64,000 nucleotides of DNA from contig DEAL01000012.1 in NCBI GenBank assembly GCA_002346745.1, forward strand, positions 39,329 to 103,328, written 5' to 3'. The stretch comes from Candidatus Neomicrothrix sp. UBA2983. Lineage in GTDB: Bacteria; Actinomycetota; Acidimicrobiia; Acidimicrobiales; MedAcidi-G1. Of this stretch, positions 8,330 to 16,697 are shown one piece after another. Within the stretch, counting starts at the first letter, position 1. Every line of letters starts with the position of its first letter. The position numbers and the translations under genes are program-made. Below the pieces are notes generated by a model. That model made no database searches. It saw only the letters and a list, made by a program, of their open reading frames with translations, and was not told where the DNA came from.

Positions 8330-9406
8330 CTACCGCAGGATGACCTGGGTCCACTGCTCGGTCCAGTCGTTGCGGTGCTCCCCGATGTGGCCGACGGTGA
8401 GCATGTGTGGGTCTTCCGGGAGGACGACGTGGTCGACGAACTCCTGCGGCAGGTCGGCCGTCGAGGAGACCGGGAACACGAACATGCTCAGGGGGATGTC
8501 CTCCTGGAACGTGTCCGAGAGCAGGAAGTCGACGAGCGCCTCGGCGGCGGCCCGGTGCGTCGTGCCGGCCAGGATCCCGGCGAACTCGACCTGCCGGAAA
8601 CACGTGTCGGTGATGACGCCGGTGGGGGCGGTGTCGGTCGGCGGGTCGGCGTAGATCACCTCGGCCGGCGGGCTGGAGGCGTACGAGATGACGATGGGAC
8701 GCGTACCGCCGCCGGAGATGAACTCGCCGTAGTAGGCGTCCTCCCAGCCGGCCGTCACCGTGACGTCGTTCTTGCGCAGGGCCTCCCAGAACTCGGGCCA
8801 GCCGTCGCCGAACCGGGAGATGGTGGCGAGGAGGAAGGCCAGGCCGGGAGAGGAGGTCTCGGGGTTCTGGACCACGAGCATGCCCCGGTAGGCCGGGTCC
8901 GCCAGGTCCGACAACTCGGTGGGGGCTGGCAGGTTCCCGTCGAACGCGTCGGTCCAGTAGTTGGCGCACACGTCGCCGAAGTCGATCGGGGTGACGCGGT
9001 GCCGGTTGTCGAGCTGGAACTCGGTCGGCACGTTCGCCAGGGCCGGCGACTCGTAGGCCTCGAACAGGTCGGCGTCGAGGGCCCGCTGGAGGAACGTGTT
9101 GTCGATGCCGTACATGACGTCGCCGAGGGGGTTGCCGACGGTGAGGACCGAGGCGGCCACCATCTCGCCGGTGTCGCCGGCGTGCTGGACGACGACCTCG
9201 ACGCCGGTCTCGGCGGTGAACGCCTCGAGGATGCCCTCGGAGACCCAGAAGGACTCGTGGGTGAGCAGCGTGATGGTCTGGCCGGCGATGGCCTCGGTCG
9301 TGGGCGGCCCCGAGACGCCGCCACCGACGTTCTCGTCGCCGCCGCAGGCCGCGGTGACCGCGACCAACGCCACCAGGAGGACCACACGGGTCGGTGTCCT
9401 ACGCAT
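8330..9406 (-). CDS. thiB: Thiamine-binding lipoprotein of ABC importer
   Basis: This is the extracytoplasmic thiamine receptor, TbpA/ThiB-like, 358 residues. A lipoprotein signal ends in VTAAC (Cys21). The mature part starts with the family pattern TITLLTHESFWVSEGILEAF and includes GDVMYGIDNTFLQRAL, TPIDFGDVCANYWTD and VISYASSPPAEV, which match the thiamine-binding branch of family 1 binding proteins. The reading frame is open further upstream to 9574, but that part is the riboswitch. The ATG at 9406 is chosen because the riboswitch ends in GGAGGGAGC, 6-12 nt upstream, which serves as the ribosome binding site. Confidence 0.9.
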   Translation of the reverse strand: MRRTPTRVVLLVALVAVTAACGGDENVGGGVSGPPTTEAIAGQTITLLTHESFWVSEGILEAFTAETGVEVVVQHAGDTGEMVAASVLTVGNPLGDVMYGIDNTFLQRALDADLFEAYESPALANVPTEFQLDNRHRVTPIDFGDVCANYWTDAFDGNLPAPTELSDLADPAYRGMLVVQNPETSSPGLAFLLATISRFGDGWPEFWEALRKNDVTVTAGWEDAYYGEFISGGGTRPIVISYASSPPAEVIYADPPTDTAPTGVITDTCFRQVEFAGILAGTTHRAAAEALVDFLLSDTFQEDIPLSMFVFPVSSTADLPQEFVDHVVLPEDPHMLTVGHIGEHRNDWTEQWTQVILR

Positions 9407-9411
9407 CGAAG

Positions 9412-9519
9412 CTCCCTCCGCCGGCATTACCCGGTTCAGGTCGGTTCGGGTCGACAGCGCGCCGGCCGCTGCGGCCACCACTGTCCTCTCAGCCCGGCAT
9501 GAGGCCCGAGCTCCCCGGT
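9412..9519 (-). promoter_or_regulatory. TPP riboswitch (THI element) controlling thiBPQ
   Basis: On the minus strand the conserved blocks appear in order. CGGGGAGCTC opens the element (about 9519-9508). GGCTGAGAGGAC (about 9494-9483) is the pyrimidine-binding helix. An extra P3 hairpin follows, GACAG...CTGTC around GGCCGC/GCGGCC. The block ACCTGA (9441-9436) leads into GGGTAATGCCGGCGGAGGGA (9432-9413), which binds the pyrophosphate. The last block contains the Shine-Dalgarno of thiB, so binding of TPP should hide it and repress translation. Confidence 0.93.
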
Positions 9520-9623
9520 CGGTTGTCGGCCCGCACGCTAGCCCCGTCCCACCCACCTCCGGGAAGACCGGCACGCCCCGCGAAAACCTGACGCCCCGTC
9601 AGGAGACGGCGGGGTCCGGCGAG

Positions 9624-9629
9624 TAGCCT
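9624..9629 (+). promoter_or_regulatory. -10 box of leaderless promoter for amidohydrolase
   Basis: TAGCCT is followed by a 7-nt spacer and the ATG at 9637. No Shine-Dalgarno is visible. Confidence 0.5.
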
Positions 9630-9636
9630 CGCCGCC

Positions 9637-11373
9637 ATGTACGACCTGCTCATCACGGGCGGCACGGTGGTCGACGGCACGGGCACCCCCGGGGTACGCG
9701 CCGACGTCGGCGTCGCCGAGGGCCGCATCACCGCCATCGGCGACCTGTCGGGCGCCGACGCCACCGAGACCGTCGACGCCACCGGCAAGGTGGTCTGTCC
9801 CGGCTTCGTCGACCCCCACACCCACTACGACGCCCAGCTGTTCTGGGACCCCCACGCCACCCCGTCCAGCCTCCACGGCATCACCAGCATCGTGATGGGC
9901 AACTGCGGCTTCACCCTCGCCCCCATCAGCGACGAGTCCGACGCCGCCTACCTCGCCGCCATGATGGTCAAGGTCGAGGGCATGTCGCCCGCCGCCCTCG
10001 AGATCGGCGTCGACTGGGACTGGCGTACCACCGCCGACTACCTGGCCCGCCTCGACGGCAACGTCGGCGTCAACGTCGCCGCCATGGTCGGCCACTGCGC
10101 CCTGCGGCGCGCCGTCCTGAAGGACGACGCCACCACCCGCGAGGCCACGCCCGACGAGGTCGCCGAGATGCAGCGCCTGCTGGCCGAGGGCCTCGAGGCC
10201 GGCGGCCTGGGCTTCTCGACCAGCCGCTCGTTCACGCACAGCGACGGCGACGGCGTGCCCGTCCCGTCCCGGGCGGCTGCCGCCGACGAGGTCGTCGCCC
10301 TGTCGTCGGTCGTCGCCGACCACCCCGGCACCACCCTCGAGTGGGTTGCCGACGGCTGCATGAACGGCTTCCGGGAGGACGAGGTCGACCTCATGGCCCG
10401 CATGTCGCTGGCCGGGCGCCGACCCCTCAACTGGAACGTCCTCACCATCGACTCCGCCCGCCCCGAGGACTACCGCGAGCAACTGGCCGCCTGCGACCAG
10501 GTCGCCGAGCAGGGCGGCAAGGTCATGGCCCTCACCATGCCGATCCTCGTCGGCATGAACATGCACTTCCACACCTTCTGCGCCCTCTACTCACTGCCCG
10601 ACTGGGGCGAGGTCATGAACCTCCCCCACGACGAGAAGGTCGCCGCCTTCGCCGACCCGGAAACCCGCCGCCACCTCGAGGAGCGGGCCGCCTCACCCGA
10701 TGCCGGCGTGTTCTCCCGGCTCACCGGCTGGGGCCGCTACCGCATCGGCGACACCTACTCCGCCGAGAACGAGGGCCTCAAGGGCCGCCTGGTCGGCGAC
10801 ATCGCCCGCGAGCGCGGCGTCCGCGACTTCTACGCCCTCCTCGACATCGTGTTGGCCGACGACCTGCGCACCGTGCTCTGGCCCGGCCCCACCGACGACG
10901 ACCCGGCCAGCTGGCTGATGCGCCAGGCCGCCTGGGACCACGACCACGTCATGATCGGCGGCTCGGACGCCGGCGCCCACCTCGACCGGATGGCCGGCGC
11001 CTCCTACACGACCGAGTGGCTGGCCGACTGCCTGCGGGGCCAGCAGCTGGCCACCCTCGAGTCGGCCATCGCCCACATGACCGACGTTCCCGCACGCTTC
11101 TTCGGCCTGAAGGAGCGCGGACGCGTCGCCGAGGGCTGGCACGCCGACCTGGTCATCCTCGATCCCGCCTCCGTCGGCGCCGGCGAGCTCCACCTCGAGC
11201 ACGACCTGCCCGGCGACAGCCCCCGCCTCATGGCGGCCCCGGTCGGCATCGAGCGCGTCTACGTCAACGGCGCCCTGGCCGTGGTCGACGGTGCGCCCAC
11301 CGACGCCCTGGCCGGCACGGTCCTACGCTCCGGCACCCACACCGAGACGGTCCCCATCCCCGCCGACGCCTAG
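9637..11373 (+). CDS. N-acyl-D-amino-acid deacylase family amidohydrolase
   Basis: The 578-residue metal-dependent amidohydrolase belongs to the D-aminoacylase branch. The N-terminal beta part is YDLLITGGTVVDGTGTPG. The first metal motif is FVDPHTHYDAQLFWDP (residues about 59-74). It is followed by the branch-typical cysteine in SIVMGNCGFTLAP. A late motif, IGGSDAGAHLD (about residue 444), carries the general-base Asp, and the C-terminal beta strand region has WHADLVILDP. Members cleave N-acyl-D-amino acids or related cyclic amides. The true substrate is unknown, and a general 'amidohydrolase family' label is the safe fallback. The start follows from the leaderless -10 box. It is divergent from thiB. 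Confidence 0.85.
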   Translation: MYDLLITGGTVVDGTGTPGVRADVGVAEGRITAIGDLSGADATETVDATGKVVCPGFVDPHTHYDAQLFWDPHATPSSLHGITSIVMGNCGFTLAPISDESDAAYLAAMMVKVEGMSPAALEIGVDWDWRTTADYLARLDGNVGVNVAAMVGHCALRRAVLKDDATTREATPDEVAEMQRLLAEGLEAGGLGFSTSRSFTHSDGDGVPVPSRAAAADEVVALSSVVADHPGTTLEWVADGCMNGFREDEVDLMARMSLAGRRPLNWNVLTIDSARPEDYREQLAACDQVAEQGGKVMALTMPILVGMNMHFHTFCALYSLPDWGEVMNLPHDEKVAAFADPETRRHLEERAASPDAGVFSRLTGWGRYRIGDTYSAENEGLKGRLVGDIARERGVRDFYALLDIVLADDLRTVLWPGPTDDDPASWLMRQAAWDHDHVMIGGSDAGAHLDRMAGASYTTEWLADCLRGQQLATLESAIAHMTDVPARFFGLKERGRVAEGWHADLVILDPASVGAGELHLEHDLPGDSPRLMAAPVGIERVYVNGALAVVDGAPTDALAGTVLRSGTHTETVPIPADA

Positions 11374-11404
11374 GCGCGGGGGCGACCGAGGCGCCCGTCG
11401 TGCC

Positions 11405-13456
11405 TCAGCGCTCGGGCGGCTCGGGGACGGCGAACCCGTGGGGCACCTGGGAGTAGTGGTCGTGGACGGCCGTGAACCGGCCCCGGCCCCCGGTCAACGA
11501 CCGCAGGTCTATGGCGTAGCGCACCATCTCGGCCTCGGGCACCCGGGCGCTCACGACCTGGTCGCCCCACCGGTCGATCTCCGAACCCCGGACCGTCGCC
11601 CGACGTGACGACAGGTCGCCCATGACGTCGCCGAGGCACTCGCCGGGCACCGTGACCTCGACCGACGCCACCGGCTCGAGCACCACCGGCTGGGCCCGGT
11701 CCAGCGCCTCCTGGAACGCCAGCTTCCCGGCCATCTTGAAGCTCATCTCGGACGAGTCGACCGAGTGGTGCTTGCCGTCGTACACGGCCGCACGCACGTC
11801 GACCACCGGGTAGCCCAGGGATCCGCCCTGGGACATGGCCTCGACGATGCCGGCCTCCACCGCCGGGATGTACTGGCGGGGGATGACGCCGCCGGTGACC
11901 TCGTCGAGGAACTCGAAGCCGGCGCCGCTCTCGAGCGGCTCGAGCCGCACCGACGCCACGCCGAACTGGCCGTGGCCGCCCGACTGCTTCTTGTACTTGC
12001 CCTCCGCCGAGGCCGTGCCGAGGATCGTCTCCCGGTACGGGACCCGCACGTCCTCGACGTCCACATGGACGCCGAACTTGCGCTCCATCCGCGACAGCAC
12101 CGATCGCAGGTGGGTCTCGCCCAGCCCCGACAGCAGCGTCTGGCGCGTCTCGTCGTCACGTCGCATGACCAGCACCGGGTCCTCGTCGAGGACGCGATGC
12201 AGGGCATCGGCCATCTTCTCCTCGTCGTTGCGGCTCTGGGGTCGGATCGCCCACGACAGCACCGCCGGCGGGAACTCGATGGGGGGCGCCACGGCGTTGC
12301 CCGCAGCGGAGAGCGTGTCGCCGGTCCGGGTGCCGCCCAGCTTCGTGACGACGCCGATGTCGCCGGCCCGGAACTCGGTGGCGTCGACCGACTCGCCGCC
12401 CTGGAGCGCCATCACGCCGCGGAACCGCTCGCCGTCGCCGGTACGCGAGTTGGTGAGGCTGGAGTCCTTGGCGACGGTTCCGGTCAGGACCTTGAAGTAG
12501 GATATGTGGCCGAGGTACGGGTCGACTGAGGTCTTGAAGACCTGCACGAGCGCATCGGCCGACGGATCGGGTGCCACCTCGACGAGCGTGCCACCGACCT
12601 CGACGGGGACGGCCGGCCGGTCCAGCGGCGAGGGTCCGACCTCGACGATGTAGTTGCAGAGCCGGTCGACGGCGATCGGGATCGTCGCCGACCCGCACAC
12701 CACCGGAAAGACGCTGCTGGCGGCGACGCCCTTGCCGAGCACCAGTTCGAGCTCCTCCACGGCGGGGAGGTCCCCGCCGAGGTAGCGCTCGAGCAGGTCG
12801 TCGTCGGCGACGACGATGTTCTCCACGAGGGACTCGTGGATCTGGGCCTCGCGGGCCTCCATCTCCTCGGGAATCTCGCCCGACTCCGCGTGGCCGCTGT
12901 CGTAGAGCCAGGCGGTGTCGGTGAGCAGGTCGGCGATGCCATGGAACGACTCGGCCTCGCCGATCGGGATCTCGAGCGGCGCAACGCCGGAGCCGAAGGC
13001 GTCGTGGAGTTCGCCCAGCACCGACTCGAAGTTGGTGTGCTCGCGGTCCAGCTTGTTGACGAACACGAGGCGGGGGGTGCCGCGCTCGGCGGCCTGGCGC
13101 CACAGCACGACGGTGGCGTGGTCGAGGCCGCTGGAGGCGTCGACCACGAAGACCACCAGGTCGGCGGCGGACACGGCGCCCACGGCCTCCCCGGCGAAGT
13201 CGAAGGTGCCCGGGGTGTCGAGCAGGTTGATCTTGTGGCCCTGCCACTCGAGCACGGCCAGCGCGGTCGTCAGGGAGTGACCAGAGGACTTCTCCTCGGG
13301 CTCGTGGTCGCAGACGGTGGTCCCGTCCTCGACGCGGCCGACCCGTGGCACGGCCCCGGCCCGGTACAGCATCGCCTCCGCCAGCGAGGTCTTGCCCGAG
13401 CCGGGCGGACCCACCAGCGCGACGTTCCGGATGCGGTCAGGCGTGAACGCCTGCAT
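11405..13456 (-). CDS. Elongation factor G-like GTPase (EF-G2 type)
   Basis: This is a 683-residue translational GTPase with the full EF-G layout: G domain (1-270), domain II, domain III near GLGETHLRSVLSRMERKFG, domain IV, and domain V near the C-terminus. G1 is GPPGSGKT (16-23), G3 is DTPGTFDF (80-87) and G4 is NKLD (about 134). Classical EF-G has DTPGHVDF; here Thr84 replaces the histidine that activates the hydrolytic water. That is known of the EF-G2 paralogues of actinobacteria, whose role is unclear. The ATG at 13456 has GGGAGGTG upstream. It is convergent with the D-aminoacylase gene and divergent from the PhoH-like gene. Confidence 0.9.
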   Translation of the reverse strand: MQAFTPDRIRNVALVGPPGSGKTSLAEAMLYRAGAVPRVGRVEDGTTVCDHEPEEKSSGHSLTTALAVLEWQGHKINLLDTPGTFDFAGEAVGAVSAADLVVFVVDASSGLDHATVVLWRQAAERGTPRLVFVNKLDREHTNFESVLGELHDAFGSGVAPLEIPIGEAESFHGIADLLTDTAWLYDSGHAESGEIPEEMEAREAQIHESLVENIVVADDDLLERYLGGDLPAVEELELVLGKGVAASSVFPVVCGSATIPIAVDRLCNYIVEVGPSPLDRPAVPVEVGGTLVEVAPDPSADALVQVFKTSVDPYLGHISYFKVLTGTVAKDSSLTNSRTGDGERFRGVMALQGGESVDATEFRAGDIGVVTKLGGTRTGDTLSAAGNAVAPPIEFPPAVLSWAIRPQSRNDEEKMADALHRVLDEDPVLVMRRDDETRQTLLSGLGETHLRSVLSRMERKFGVHVDVEDVRVPYRETILGTASAEGKYKKQSGGHGQFGVASVRLEPLESGAGFEFLDEVTGGVIPRQYIPAVEAGIVEAMSQGGSLGYPVVDVRAAVYDGKHHSVDSSEMSFKMAGKLAFQEALDRAQPVVLEPVASVEVTVPGECLGDVMGDLSSRRATVRGSEIDRWGDQVVSARVPEAEMVRYAIDLRSLTGGRGRFTAVHDHYSQVPHGFAVPEPPER

Positions 13457-13671
13457 CGCGGCACCTCCCTCGCCGATGGCGGGATCGCCTGCAACCAAGC
13501 CCCCCGGGAACCACCGGCCTCGTCCGTCGTGGGCGCGTGACCGTAGCCCCCGGAGACGGACGTTGACCAGAGCAGGCCGGGATTCGAGGCCGGGGTCCGG
13601 GCATCCTCCGCCCGCGCGCGGACACGACGTACGTTGTCGCGATCGCGGCCGTCGGTCCTCTCCCCGAGTCC

Positions 13672-15015
13672 ATGCCAGACACCGCCGGCGGGCGGGGGCA
13701 GGTGGCAGGCGGCCACGCACGCCCGGTACACGTCCTCGACACGTCGGTGCTGTTGGCCGACCCGCTGGCCTTCCGCAGGTTCGGCACCGCCGACGTCGTC
13801 CTCCCGGTCGTCGTCCTCGACGAGTTGGAGGCCAAGCGCCACCACGCCGAACTGGGCTGGTCGGCCCGCACGGCACTGCGGTCCCTCGAGGAGTTCCGGG
13901 TCCACCACGGCATCCTCCACGAGCCGATGCCGGTCAACGACGACGGCGGCACGCTGCGAGTCGAACTCAACCACCTCGACCCCGTCCACCTGCCCGAGTC
14001 GCTGCGCGGCACCAGCAACGACCACCGGATCCTCGCCGTGGCAGCCACGTTCGCTGCCGAGGGACGCCAGGTCACCCTCGTCTCGAAGGACCTGCCGCTG
14101 CGGCTGCGGGCCTCGATGGCGGGGCTCACCGCCGACGACTACGCCCCGGTCGGCGACCAGGGCGACCACTGGCCGGGCTTCGACGATCTCACCGCCGACT
14201 CGGCAACCATCGACGAGCTCTACAGCAGCGGGGTCGCCGACCTCGACGAGGCCCGCGACCTGCCGTGCCACACGGGCCTGGCGCTCACCAACGGCTCCCA
14301 GTCGGTGCTGGCCCGCGTCCACCAGGACAAGCGGGTCCACCGGGTGGAGGCCGACCTCGAGCTGTTCGGCGTCCGTGGTCGCAACGCCGAGCAAAAGGTG
14401 GCGCTCGACCTCATGGCGGACCCGTCCATCGGGGTCGTCAGCCTCGGCGGCGCCGCCGGTACCGGCAAGAGCGTGATGGCGATCGCCGCCGGACTCGACT
14501 CGGTGCTCGAGCAGCGGCGCCACCGTCGGGTCGTGGTGTTCCGGCCGCTCTAGGCCGTCGGCGGCCAGGACCTCGGCTACCTGCCGGGCAGCGAGCAGGA
14601 GAAGATGTCGCCGTGGGCGGCCGCCGTGGTCGATGCCCTCGAGGCGGTCACCGAGCGGCACGTCATCGAGGAGCTGCTCGAGGAGGGCCTGCTCGAGGTG
14701 CTGCCGCTCACCCACATCCGGGGCCGCACGCTCACCGACACCTGGGTGATCATCGACGAGGCGCAGAACCTGGAGCGCACGGTGCTGCTCACCGCCCTCT
14801 CGCGTATCGGCGCCGAGAGCCGGGTGGTCCTCACCCACGACGTTGCCCAGCGCGACAACCTGCGGGTGGGCCGCCACGACGGCGTGCTGACCGTCGTCAA
14901 CGACCTGGTCGGGCACCCCCTGTTCGCCCACATCACGCTGACGCGTTCGGAGCGCTCGGCGGTGGCGTCGCTGGTCGCCGACCTGGTCGAGACCGAGCCC
15001 CTCAAGCTCGAGTAG
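13672..15015 (+). pseudogene. PIN domain-PhoH ATPase (PhoH2 type) with an in-frame amber stop
   Basis: PhoH2 proteins join a PIN RNase domain to a PhoH helicase-like ATPase. Here the PIN part (VLDTSVLLADP, VVLDELEAK) spans about residues 20-150. Walker A is GAAGTGKS (residues 260-267). A TAG at 14551-14553 (codon 294) follows FRPL; the same frame then continues with AVGGQDLGYLPGSEQEKMSP to Walker B VIIDEAQN and the normal end EPLKLE. Homologues have tyrosine at that point (RPLYAVGGQ), so one base change in TAC or TAT gave TAG. The first piece (13672-14553, 293 residues) lacks Walker B. A restart could occur at the ATG at 14605. It may be a pseudogene, a sequencing error, or a read-through case. 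Confidence 0.85.
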
Positions 15016-15058
15016 TCCAGCCGCACGGGGCTGCCCGGGACCCGTCCCGGCACCTCCC

Positions 15059-15064
15059 TAGACT
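15059..15064 (+). promoter_or_regulatory. -10 box of leaderless promoter
   Basis: TAGACT, 8-nt spacer, then the GTG at 15073. Confidence 0.5.
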
Positions 15065-15072
15065 CGGCTCCC

Positions 15073-16686
15073 GTGAGGGCGAGACTCCCGGGCCTGCTGC
15101 CCACCCTGCTGCCCCTCCTGGTGGTCGCCGCCGCCGTGCTCGTCCCCCTCCCCGGGATGCTGGCCATGGGCGCCACCGCCATGGAGGAGGGCAACGTCCT
15201 CGTGGTCGCCGACCTGCTGTTCGACGGCACCTTTCCCCACGGCGACGTGGAGTACCTCTATGCACCGGGCAACGTCTGGGCCGTCGGCACCGTCTTCTGG
15301 CTCTTCGGCCCGTCCGTGCTGCTCGAGCGCCTGGTCGGCCTGGCCTACCGGGCACTGCTCCTGTGGGGCCTCTACCGGATGGCACGGCCATGGGGCCGGG
15401 GCACGGCGACGGTGGCGGCACTCACCGCCTGGGTGGTGCTGGCGCCGTTCGGCCTGCTCGCCTACTCGTGGCTCTGCGGTTTGGCGCTGCTGTGCGCCGG
15501 CACCTCCCTGGTGCTCGACGGGGGCGCCCGCCGTTCGACGGCCGTGGGCGCCGGTGTGCTGGGCCTGGCGGTGTTCCACCAGGTGGTGCTCGGGCCTGCC
15601 GTGCTGCTGGTGCTCGGCACCGAGGCGTGGCGCACCACCCGTGCCCGGCGCCGCAGGCTGGCGACGGGACTGATGGCCGGTCTGTCGCCGTTCCTGCTGC
15701 ACCTCGTCCTCGTCGGCCCCGTGGCGGCCATCGAGGGGATGGTCGTCGACCCGGTCTTCCGCCTGCGGGCCGGCCGCCGGTTGCCCCTCCCGCCCGACCC
15801 CTCGGAGAGCGGCGACATGTTCGCCCGGGTCGATGACCTGCTCCGCGGCCCCGATCCCTGGCCGGGGCTTTCCCGCCCGGCACAGGTGACCGCCGTGTTC
15901 TGGCTGCTCTTGGCCACCGCCGCCCTGCTGCTGGTGCTCCCCCGCCTGTGGCGCCTCCCGCACCGACGGCGGTTCACCACCCTGGCGTTGGTCGGCGTGG
16001 CGATCGTGCCGATGGTGCTCCAGCGCCCCAGTCCCAACCACCTCAAGTTCGTCGGCTGCTACGTGTTCGCCGTGGCGACGATTGCCGTGGCCGTGGCCCT
16101 CGGGCGCCGCCTCCCGTTGGCCCACCGGCACCTGGCCGCCCCGCTGGCACTGGTCGCCATCGCCGGGCTGCTGTTCGCCGTGGCCCCGCACCACCTGGGG
16201 CGCTTCACCGTCGACGCCTTCGGCGCCCGGGCCGCCACCTGGTCGACCCAGTCGGTCACCCATGCGGGACGCACCCTGCCGGTGGGCGACGCCGACTTCG
16301 CCGCCGACCTCGAGGACGTCCTCGACGCCGTGGACGAGCACACCGACCCCGGCGACACCGTGTTCGTCGGCCCCCTGGACCTCACCCGGACCAACTATTC
16401 GGAGACGTTCCTCTACTTCCTGCTGCCCGACCTGGTGCCGGCCAGCCGACACCTCGAGATGAACCCCGGCCTCGCCAACCGGGACGGCGGCCCGTTGGCC
16501 GACGAACTACACGACGCCGACCTGCTGGTGCTCACCGACCGCTTCGACGGCTGGTCGGAGCCGAACACCTCGGTGGAGCCGGGCTCGCCCGAGCCGGCGC
16601 GGGTCGTCGCAGAGCGTTTCTGCCCGGTCTGGGCCGCCAAACGCCACCAGATCCTCGTCCCCTGTGAACCGGGCGAGCAGGGATAG
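15073..16686 (+). CDS. Polytopic membrane protein, possible GT-C type glycosyltransferase
   Basis: I do not recognise a named family with certainty. The 537-residue protein has about 9-11 hydrophobic helices between residues 8 and 380, and a soluble C-terminal domain of about 150 residues with no further helices. After the first helix there is an acidic stretch, MEEGNVLVVADLLFDG, followed by PHGDVEYLYAPGN. This resembles the acidic first loop of GT-C mannosyl- or arabinosyl-transferases that use polyprenyl-phosphate sugars. The C-terminal part, with GDTVFVGPLDLTRTNYSETF and LLVLTDRFDGW, is also usual in such proteins. The start is placed by a TAGACT box 8 nt upstream of GTG 15073. The next gene is an acyltransferase, which fits a cell-envelope setting. 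Confidence 0.6.
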   Translation: MRARLPGLLPTLLPLLVVAAAVLVPLPGMLAMGATAMEEGNVLVVADLLFDGTFPHGDVEYLYAPGNVWAVGTVFWLFGPSVLLERLVGLAYRALLLWGLYRMARPWGRGTATVAALTAWVVLAPFGLLAYSWLCGLALLCAGTSLVLDGGARRSTAVGAGVLGLAVFHQVVLGPAVLLVLGTEAWRTTRARRRRLATGLMAGLSPFLLHLVLVGPVAAIEGMVVDPVFRLRAGRRLPLPPDPSESGDMFARVDDLLRGPDPWPGLSRPAQVTAVFWLLLATAALLLVLPRLWRLPHRRRFTTLALVGVAIVPMVLQRPSPNHLKFVGCYVFAVATIAVAVALGRRLPLAHRHLAAPLALVAIAGLLFAVAPHHLGRFTVDAFGARAATWSTQSVTHAGRTLPVGDADFAADLEDVLDAVDEHTDPGDTVFVGPLDLTRTNYSETFLYFLLPDLVPASRHLEMNPGLANRDGGPLADELHDADLLVLTDRFDGWSEPNTSVEPGSPEPARVVAERFCPVWAAKRHQILVPCEPGEQG

Positions 16687-16689
16687 CGT
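16684..16689 (+). promoter_or_regulatory. -10 box of leaderless promoter
   Basis: TAGCGT overlaps the stop codon of the upstream gene (TAG at 16684-16686). An 8-nt spacer then leads to the ATG at 16698. Confidence 0.45.
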
Positions 16690-16697
16690 CCGACGCC

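Noticed and set aside
9407..9574. N-terminal extension of thiB
   Set aside because: The sequence is the TPP riboswitch, and a lipoprotein signal starts exactly at ATG 9406.
14551..14553. Amber recoding as a genome-wide feature
   Set aside because: TAG ends many intact genes in the window at the family-typical length, so it is a normal stop here.
13270..14931. 553-codon minus-strand frame across the PhoH-like gene and the EF-G start
   Set aside because: It runs antisense to the PhoH-like reading frame and through the EF-G start region in the wrong frame. No domain is visible.
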